Both the position numbers and the translations under genes were made by a program. A stretch of 25,105 nucleotides of DNA from Chara braunii (lineage: Eukaryota; Streptophyta; Charophyceae; Charales; Characeae): the NCBI GenBank assembly GCA_003427395.1, contig BFEA01000083.1, positions 1,135,279 to 1,160,383 of the forward strand, written 5' to 3'. Shown piece after piece: positions 17,835-25,105 of this stretch. The notes beneath the pieces were generated by a model. The model had not been told where the DNA came from and ran no database searches. It was given only the letters and a program-made list of their open reading frames with translations. Numbering within the stretch: position 1 is the stretch's first letter; each line of letters opens with the position of its first letter.

Positions 17835-20015
17835 ATGGTGACCACCAGAACCGAAATGAGCACCAGCCCCTATAGTCAAGCACGGGAAGAGAGGGCTGCC
17901 ACAATTCTTTGTGAGGAGAAGGAGAAGATGGAGAAAAGAGAGCTGATCGGACAGGCAAAGAAATTGGCCTTGTTGGAGGAGGAAGAAGCCAAAAAGAAGC
18001 AGATGGAAGAAGAAATGGAGAGATGGAAGAGGGAGCAAGAGGCAAAGTTGGTGGCAGTAGAGGCAAAAGAAGAAGAAGAAGGAGAAGAGGAAGAGGTATA
18101 GGAAGAATCTTTGTTGCGAAGAAGGGGGGAGGCGAGTTCAAGCAGGACTCCAGCAGAGGAGGTGGAGAAGGCAGTGAAAGAATGGGTAGCTAACTTATCC
18201 TTGGGGGAAGATAAAGAGGCAGAGCTAAGGATTCCCCAAGCAGAGAGAGAGGTGGTAATAAGAGAGTTGGACGGAGAAAGAGATCCTTTGTGTCGGCAAG
18301 CAAGGGAACAAGGAAACATTTGGAGTGGAAGTTGCGCCTAGCACAGGAAAGGACCAGGCGCTTAGATGTGGCAGAGAAGACGGAAAGGGAGTTAAAGGCG
18401 ACAGAGACAAGGATGAGGAAGATCAAGGATGAGACAAGGATAGGAAAGATGATCGACACCCTATCCCAAAGCGTAGCCTTTACCGACTGCCCAACGAGAA
18501 CAACTGAAACATATTTGCGGCCATGATATCGCACTAGAGTCCGTACGAGTCGGATTTCGAGAATTTGCACAAGACATGATGACTCGTTTGGGGAGATCCA
18601 TAGAGCGACAGGGAGGACTGAAAAATTTTGTACGGGCGCCATAGAGGGCGCCAAGATAGCGGTGCCTAAAGAAGAAGAGTCCAGACCCCGCCGCGAAAAA
18701 GTCAACATCCGGTTTCCCGAGCCCTTCAGTGGAAAGAATGGGGAGGATTTTGACAATTGGGAGGCCAACGTCCATTCATATGTGTACCTACAAGGCATAG
18801 CCTAGAAGGATCATGTCTTGGTAGCCTTCCAGGCTCTGAGAGAGGAAGTGGCCAACTTTGGACGGTTGCTCGCACGTGCAGCCCACTGTGAGAATGACAT
18901 GATCCAATATTCCACCATCACCCACCTCATTGGCTTTCTTGCCAGGTTGCGAGAACACTTTGCGGACGCCACAACCGCGATAAAGGCGTCTGACAAACTC
19001 CAAACAATCCACACATGGCAATGGAGGAGCGTACATGCTCTAAAGGCCGCTATGGATGAGCTTATTGTTGTACCAGGACACAAAGTGACAAAGGCCCAAC
19101 TCGTCCAACTCTTTTACTGCGCATTGCCCGAGCAAGTGCAAGGGCACTTCTTTGCTAGGAAGTAACAGTCCGGAATGACATACGATACCCTTAGTAGGAA
19201 CGTTGTTGCATTTGCTGCCCAAGCTATGCCAGTTACCCCTTTTTGGCATAAGGATGTAAAAAGGAAAAATGTGGAAAGGATGCACCATCTCTGGCCAAGT
19301 CAAGGCCAAAGATAGTTTGATACGCACAATGGAGGAAGGTGGTGCGGAGCAAGTCCCAGACACTGATATCGAATGGGGACTATTGGAAGAAGAGGAAAAC
19401 AATAGGGTGGAAAAGGGGAGTACCTATGTTGTTGTCACGGCCGGAGGGAGGCCGCAAGGAGGAGGACAAGGTCGAGGCAGGAATGGCTAGGCCTCAGGTG
19501 GCCGAGAATAGGGTGGCCAGGGGGTTGGCAGCAACAAGGAACGGCAAGCGGGAGGTAGGGGTCAAGGTCCCCGGTCTAATCGTTCGCGTCCCAGTCGGTC
19601 ACCTCCCAGAAGGGGAGCATGGCACACAGGACGACCCGAAGGACGGCCATGGGAGGATTTGGGAATAGGGCAGAATGTATGGCAGGACCTTGTAGACAAA
19701 TACCAATGCGTGCTCTGTGGAGACCCCAGGCATATTATCAAATTTGCCCAGGGCTCGCGTTGCATCGGGGGCAGCAAAAGGCAACCGTCGATAGGGATAG
19801 CAATTGCCCGTGCCCTTGGAGTACGTGAAAATGAGTCCGCGTGCAAAATAGAAACTCCCACTCCACGCATCCAGAGGTTGCTGGCCAGTGTCTAGCTAGC
19901 TGCCCAGAGACTGCATGCGTTAAGGTCTCACTAGACGATTCCCTCACAGGCCTAGTTGAAGAGTTGAAGGAGAGAAGGCTGGTCTGGGCCAAAACGAAGA
20001 AGGAAAAGGGCAGCT
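17835..20015 (+). pseudogene. Element 2 gag (several stops and frameshifts)
   Basis: The ATG at 17835 opens MVTTRTEMSTSPYSQ, followed by a long Glu/Lys-rich coiled-coil segment. In-frame TAG at 18099-18101 and a frameshift near 18290-18340 interrupt it. The Gag core is near 18640-19165, with VNIRFPEPFSGKNGEDFDNW, VHSYVYLQGIA-stop-KDHVLVAFQAL and LREHFADA. Further stops are a TAG at about 18804 and a TAA at 19163-19165; each could be a Gln codon changed by one C-to-T step. The zinc knuckle near 19707-19750 reads CVLCGDPRHIIKFA, with the last Cys of CCHC lost. Gag would package element RNA; this copy cannot. Confidence 0.82.
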
Positions 20016-20025
20016 AATCCTCACA

Positions 20026-20142
20026 GATATGGAGGTCTTTAGTGCCAGAGTAAGGGCCCTTTTAGACAGTAGGGCCACTTGGAGTTATATCAGTCGTAAA
20101 GCACTAAAGAAGTTGAGGCTGATAAAGAAATAAGGTCATGTA
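20026..20142 (+). pseudogene. Element 2 protease, N-terminal half (interrupted)
   Basis: Reads ILTDMEVFSARVRALLDSRATWSYISRKALKKLRL. The active-site D-S-G-A-T of retropepsins appears as DSRAT, which one GGG-to-AGG step would explain. Twelve to fifteen codons later the frame meets TAA and then plastid-derived sequence. The protein resumes at 20948. Confidence 0.8.
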
Positions 20143-20330
20143 TTTACAATCATATACGTAATCATGTACGTAATTCTTCAAATTATGGAGGAATTGCTCG
20201 AATTCATATTTATCGTAGAACTGATTTAGTTCAGTTACAAATTCATACTGGATTTCCAGCATTACTTATTGAAAACCGGATTAGAGGATTAGAACATCTT
20301 CGACGAGACATAACAGCTACTCTTTTTGTC
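20143..20330 (+). pseudogene. rps3: Plastid rps3 fragment (ribosomal protein S3), nuclear copy
   Basis: Plus-strand translation includes IRNHVRNSSNYGGIARIHIY, RRTDLVQLQIHTGFPALLIE and NRIRGLEHLRRDI, which fit the KH-domain region of green-lineage plastid ribosomal protein S3 (small-subunit protein near the mRNA entry). Similarity ends near TLFV; start and most of the C-terminus are missing. Only about 60 codons remain, so it is a non-functional organelle fragment. Identification is from memory of the family. Confidence 0.65.
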
Positions 20331-20335
20331 TCAAG

Positions 20336-20793
<458 letters not shown>

Positions 20794-20849
20794 CTGGGGT
20801 AGAAGGACTCGAACCTCCGAATGACAGGGCCAAAACCCGTTGCCTTACC
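20794..20849 (-). pseudogene. trnQ-UUG: trnQ-UUG fragment (plastid tRNA-Gln), 5' truncated
   Basis: On the minus strand it reads GGTAAGGCAACGGGTTTTGG, then CCCTGTCATTCGGAGGTTCG and AGTCCTTCTACCCCAG. This is the D-loop end, anticodon arm (UUG), T-arm and 3' acceptor strand of plastid tRNA-Gln. The first 15 or so bases (5' acceptor strand and half the D arm) are missing, replaced by TA-rich DNA, so it cannot fold as a full tRNA. Confidence 0.85.
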
Positions 20850-20902
20850 AATATTTATTTATATAATTGATTGATTTATATAATATCCTATACATTATTT
20901 AT

Positions 20903-20930
20903 CTTATACATTATGTATATAATGTATAAG
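20903..20930. repeat. Stem-loop CTTATACATTA...TAATGTATAAG
   Basis: An 11-bp perfect stem with a 6-base loop, close to the right edge of the plastid-derived insert. Confidence 0.85.
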
Positions 20931-20947
20931 TCTGATTTATTTATGAT

Positions 20948-22740
20948 ACAAAGTTGAAAGATCATGTAGTCAACATCCTTGCAGACAACCGCACAATGCG
21001 GGTCGAGGAATACGTAGAGGGAGTCCAGGTGTACTTTCGCCTAGAGCAAGGGGGTAAGGTAAAGAAAGTCCTTCACTCCCTGACTTTCCTCATAGAAGAG
21101 AACCTCCCATTTGATTTAGTTCTTGGAACAAATTGGGGAGAGGCAGTCGGGCCCACATTGCACCTTCGAGAGCACGAGTGCAGGCTCCCTACTCCGTCAG
21201 GTGGGGGTAAAGAAAGCCCGCCTGTTCCATGAGCCAAGAGTTGATAGCTCTCTAGCGCATTGCTTCCTTAGTGCTCCTGCATTCGCTAGACTTGTTAGCA
21301 AGGGGCAACTTGAGGAACACGTGTTTGTTGACAATGTTAGTCTAGTCACGGACACGCCAAAGGAGGAAGAAAAGATCCACTCCACTATTGCCAATGTGCT
21401 GGAAGAATATAAGGATTTATATGAAGTACCCTTAGGGGTAGTGCCAAGACCCATCCAACACCTCATAGAGATAGACCCTGGCAGTAGAACGCCTAAGGGA
21501 GCAGTCTACAGGATGTTTCCCAAGGAATTAGAGGCGCTGCGTAAGCAGTTAGACGACCTCCTCGAAAATGGATGGATTAGACCGAGCTCATCTCCTTTCG
21601 GCGCACCTGTCCTATTTGTCCCAAAGAAAGAGGGAGAGTTAAGAATGTGCATAAACTACAAAAGTCTGGACGTCTTAAAGTCAAGAATGCAGAACCACTG
21701 CCCCGTATAGATGATATACTGGATCGGGTACAAGGGTGCATGTATTTCACAAAGATAGATTTGAAGTCAGGATACTACCAAATAAAGGTACACCCTGACG
21801 ATCAATACAAGACGGCGTTCCGGACCAGATACGGGCATTACGAGTTCATAGTGATGCCTTTCAGACTACCTAACGCACCAGCCACATTTCAGTGTTGTAT
21901 GAAGGACCTGTTTAGACAGTGGCTAGATAGATTCATTGTAGTCTACTTAGATGATATTCTTGTATACAGCAAGACCTTCGAGGAACATGAGGGCCATCTG
22001 AGGCAGATCTTGGAGAAGTTGCGAGAAAGTACAAGATCAACGCGAAGAAGTGTGAGTGTGCCAAGACAAAAGTTCTTTACCTGGGCCACGTATTAGATGG
22101 AGACGACATTAGACCAGAGGATAGCAAGCTCGCAGCGATCAGAGACAAGCCAACTCTTCACACTCTGATTGAGTTGCGGTCGTTTTTAGGACTGGCCAAG
22201 TACTACAGGAAGTTCGTAAGAAATCTGCTATCGCTGCTCCCCTTCGCAAACTCCTAAAGAAGGAAGCAATTTGGAAGTGGGACCAAGATTGCACCTCAGC
22301 CTTGAAGAAATTGAAAAAGGCTTTGGTGGAGTATCATGTTCTCGAAGTAGCCGATCCTTCATTACCCGTTGTCGTCACTACAGACGCAGGTCAGTATGGC
22401 ATACAGCAAGATGACGACAATGCCTATAGACCCTTGTCATGTCAGCTAGGTTGCCTTCAGAAAAGGTAGCAGCCTGTACATATGAGAGGGAACTCTACGT
22501 TCTCAGACAGGCCTTAGATCATTGGAGGCATTACCTGCTTGGGAGGCACTTCAAAGTTTATTCAGACCACGAGACACTAAGGTGGCTGAAGACCCAAGTC
22601 AAGACGACGCCCAAGTTGACTGGATGGGCGGTTGAAATAGACCAATTTGACTTCGAGATGAAGCTCGCTAAAGGTAAGTACAACGTGGTAGCCAATGCTC
22701 TAAGTAGAAGGGCAGATTACTTCGGCGCAATAGCACACTA
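20948..22740 (+). pseudogene. Element 2 pol: protease C-terminal half, reverse transcriptase, RNase H (broken)
   Basis: Protease resumes with KLKDHVVNILADNRTM and ends near NLPFDLVLGTNW. Reverse transcriptase begins near 21400 with LEEYKDLYEVPLG; it has GWIRPSSSPFGAPVLFVPKK, LRMCINYKSLD, TKIDLKSGYYQIKV, VMPFRLPNAPATFQ and the catalytic [12 protein letters not shown] near 21945. RNase H has VVTTDAGQYGIQ (about 22372), ERELYVLRQALDHWRHYLLG, SDHETLRWL and VVANALSRR, where the last catalytic Asp is replaced by Asn. Frameshifts lie near 21210, 21680, 22025, 22230 and 22440, so reading requires several frame changes. Domain order and motifs are standard Ty3/gypsy. Confidence 0.9.
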
Positions 22741-23602
22741 TCTGGACATAGGGGCGGATCTGCAGCAAAGAATAAAGGATGTGTATGATCAAGATCCCAT
22801 CTATAGTAATTTACTAAAGCGAGTAAAGGAGGCTCCTGATAGTGAGCCCAACTATCGAACCGAGAAGACCAACGTCGTTGATAGGTTATGCATCCCCAAA
22901 AACGAAGGAATTTGTAGCCTAATCCTAGGGGAATGCCATGATATGGAAGGACACTTCGGTTGGCAAAAGACTTTGGCCAACCTTATGATGTCATAGACAT
23001 GGCGCGGCAAGAAAGCAGACTGCATAGAGTATGTTCGCAACTGCAAGGCCTGCCAGCGCAACCAGACAATGACACGAGCACCGTTGGGTCTTCTTAGACC
23101 CCTGCCTATCCTAGCGGAACCCGGGGAATCAGTCTCCATCGATCTGATGGATACCGGAGTCAGGAGTAGGCATGGTAAGAGTCAAGTCATGGTCATAGTA
23201 CAGCGTTTTAGCAAATATGCAGTTTTTGTACCACTGCCTGCAGAGGCAAGAACAGACTTAGTGATATCAAAGTTTTTTTATTTCTGGGTAAGCGAACATG
23301 GTGTACTGTTGTCAATAGTTAGTGACCAAGAAACGCGGTTTACTAGTCGGAACTGGCAGGATCTTATGAAAGCTTACGGCTCTAACCTGTTGATGTCATC
23401 AGGTCGTCATCCGAAGCCGAACGGCCAGACAGAGCAGAAGAACAAGATCTTGCAGCAGCTACTCAGAATGAATATTAGACCCGATCAAGTAAACTGGGAT
23501 GAGATGCTTCCCAAGGTAGCTAGCGCTTATAACAACAGTGTACACCTAGCTACCTGTCGAACTCCTAATGAGCTGCATAAGTCCCTTGGACCACGTAGGT
23601 GA
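22741..23602 (+). pseudogene. Element 2 integrase (one in-frame stop)
   Basis: The zinc-binding region has ECHDMEGHFGWQKTLANL and YVRNCKACQRNQ, the expected His-His-Cys-Cys set. A TAG near 22994 divides it, and a CAG-to-TAG step would explain this. The catalytic core has VSIDLMDTG (first Asp), SIVSDQETRFTS (second Asp) and GRHPKPNGQTEQKN (Glu), so the DDE triad is visible. The frame ends at a TGA after NELHKSLGPRR. The core from 23069 on is uninterrupted for 177 codons. Confidence 0.9.
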
Positions 23603-24211
23603 AGGACTAAACCGGGACCAGATTCAGAGATTGCCTCCTGGTACTAAATAGTTTGCTTTGCAGCATGAAAAGGAAGTCGCTAAGATGGTCGAAAACCTTA
23701 GAAAGGCCCAACTTCGCATGATTGAACAAGCAAACAAGCATCACCGACCTTCACGGTTCAGGCGACGTAGCCTGGGTCAAGTCAAAGGAATTCGCACCAG
23801 AAGAAAATTTCTCGCCGAAGCTCTTGAACGCATATAGACGGTCATGGCCTGTCCTAGAAGTCAAAGGAGGAGAGGACAGACCATCCTACACCATAGAGAT
23901 ACCACCCCACCTTCATGCGTATCCGGTCTTCCATGCGTTAAAATTGTTGTCGTGTATGACCAGCGAGCAGTTTCCTTCACGGAGATCTATGATACGGCCA
24001 GATATGGATGTCACATACGACATAGACCGCATAGTTGAAGAAGACGACTGGAGGTCGGGATCGTCCCCAGAAGCAATATAAAGTTAGGTTTGCTTACCAG
24101 GAACCTGAGGACGGCAGATGGTTCATCAGAACTGAGCTTCTAGAGACCGCTCCCGACATAGTACATGCCTATGAGAGGGCAAGAAAGGGTAAAGTTCCTG
24201 CCTTGGATTAG
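23603..24211 (+). pseudogene. Element 2 integrase C-terminus and chromodomain-like segment (frameshifted)
   Basis: About 23603-23750 is degenerate. From there DVAWVKSKEFAPEENFSPKL and PSYTIEIPPHLHAYPVFHALKL match the integrase C-terminal region also seen in element 1. Then VTYDIDRIVEEDDWRSG breaks at a stop near 24081. In another frame QYKVRFAYQEPEDGRWFIRT continues to a TAG at 24209-24211. The last part equals the QYKVTFKQCDPNDTRW segment of element 1, a chromodomain-like fold thought to guide insertion to certain chromatin. Confidence 0.82.
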
Positions 24212-24237
24212 AGAGTTCTTGGAGGACCTGAAATTTA

Positions 24238-24249
24238 GGACGGTGGGAG
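24238..24249 (+). other. Polypurine tract of element 2
   Basis: GGACGGTGGGAG directly precedes the LTR start TGAAACG. It has two pyrimidines, so it is imperfect or the LTR edge is a few bases off. Confidence 0.6.
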
Positions 24250-25105
24250 TGAAACGATCTCACCCAGATTGCGCGACAGTGCAGATCCCAGGGCTTGATC
24301 CCTGGACCTACCCGTATCCCTGTGCAGCTGCCTGTATACCCCATGAGCCTCGAACCCGCGACCTGTCCCTAAAACGTCATAGGTTAGTGCTTCGTGCATT
24401 GGTTTGGTCGTGGGAACTTGCACCGTAGTTCTTAGGATTAGTAGTCCTAGGAGTCAGTCTAGAAGCCAGTTGACCGTAGCCGAGTCAGCAAGGGAAGTCG
24501 TAACTCTAGCTGCAGCGAAGGGTCAGTCCTAAGTCGCCTAGGACCTTCTAGAACCGTCAAAGCGGGCTCTTCGGAGCCATAAGGGTTAGTCAGTCGTAGC
24601 TTAGAAAGTTCTAGACTCGTCAAGTTGACCCTTCAAGATCATAGCAGTTGGTTGCCCGTCGGTGAGTCAGCGAAGTGGAGTCCAGTCCCAGTCGCAGTCC
24701 CAAGTCCACATTGTCTAGTCAGCAATTACCAGGCGGGGCTGCACTTCTCTGGGCCCGGGACTGAAGGCAGGCCAGACCTCGACGAAACAGTATAAGTAAA
24801 GAGGCAGCGCCCAGCCATTCATTCATTCGCCTGTGAGCCATGCAGAAGCGCTGCTAGTGCGACTTGTGCAAGAAGGTCTGCATGTGCCCAAAGACGAAGT
24901 GGGCAGAGAAGGACGACGGCGGCCATAGCCGCCTAGAGGAGGAAGACGACGACGACCATATCTGCCAAGCTGCTGACGTCAACAGAGAGTGTAGTGTAGA
25001 GTGCGTGTGTGCGTGGGACATTCAGGGCAGATGCTAGTGCGTGTGTGCATGAGTGCGAATGTGTCTGATGGTGGATACCGGGTACAAGTGAGACTTCAGA
25101 CAGGC
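24250..25105 (+). mobile_element. 3' LTR of element 2 (cut by window end)
   Basis: Matches 15642-16412 along its length, apart from about 80 additional bases near 24628-24706 and scattered substitutions. It includes TATAAGTAAA at 24791-24800. The rest of the LTR and the right target duplication lie beyond the window. Confidence 0.93.

Noticed and set aside
17876-18798. Long minus-strand open frames, Ser/Leu-rich
   Set aside because: Antisense to the Glu/Lys-rich gag of element 2; composition mirrors the plus strand.

Overview
This window is eukaryotic, repeat-dominated nuclear DNA. My best guess is a streptophyte green alga such as Chara. The reasons are: Ty3/gypsy (Metaviridae-type) LTR retrotransposons with a primer-binding site matching a plant-type initiator tRNA-Met 3' end; a metacaspase exon of plant/algal type bounded by a plausible splice donor; plastid-derived DNA (rps3 and trnQ-UUG fragments) embedded in a nuclear transposon; and abundant CT/GT/GA microsatellites. 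The organism assignment is inference; no species-diagnostic sequence was compared.

Layout. 1-2340: leader, primer-binding site and LTR of a minus-strand element (element 0) whose body lies off the left edge. 2341-4672: a GC-rich patchwork of degenerate LTR-like modules in the same orientation, with tandem repeats, CT microsatellites and a 115-bp hairpin. 4673-14234: one complete but decayed minus-strand Ty3/gypsy element (element 1). It has two LTRs, a polypurine tract, a primer-binding site, gag, protease, reverse transcriptase, RNase H, integrase, a chromodomain-like C-terminus and a short target-site duplication. Its leader carries a 301-bp hAT-like MITE with 12-bp inverted termini and an 8-bp duplication. 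14239-15641: the only likely host DNA, about 1.4 kb, with a fold-back repeat, an assembly gap and a metacaspase 5' exon. 15642-25105: a plus-strand Ty3/gypsy element (element 2) of a different family, inserted just after the metacaspase exon; its 3' LTR runs off the right edge. Its protease domain is split by about 0.8 kb of plastid-derived DNA.

No intact retrotransposon open reading frame remains. Both elements carry nonsense codons that can mostly be explained as C-to-T (or G-to-A) transitions, plus frameshifts. That fits copies silenced by cytosine methylation that then decayed. The only cellular gene evidence is the metacaspase exon. It keeps the catalytic His motif, but the catalytic Cys region would lie beyond the inserted element or is absent.

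Order of events: element 1 inserted, then the MITE landed in its leader; element 2 inserted downstream of the metacaspase exon, then plastid DNA was captured inside it. Two places (13281 and 14611-14630) show N bases flanked by duplicated sequence. They are probably assembly joins, not biology. I see no convincing new biological system. The most unusual structures are the plastid insertion inside the protease domain, the repeated exon-end cassettes after the metacaspase exon, and the large fold-back upstream of it.
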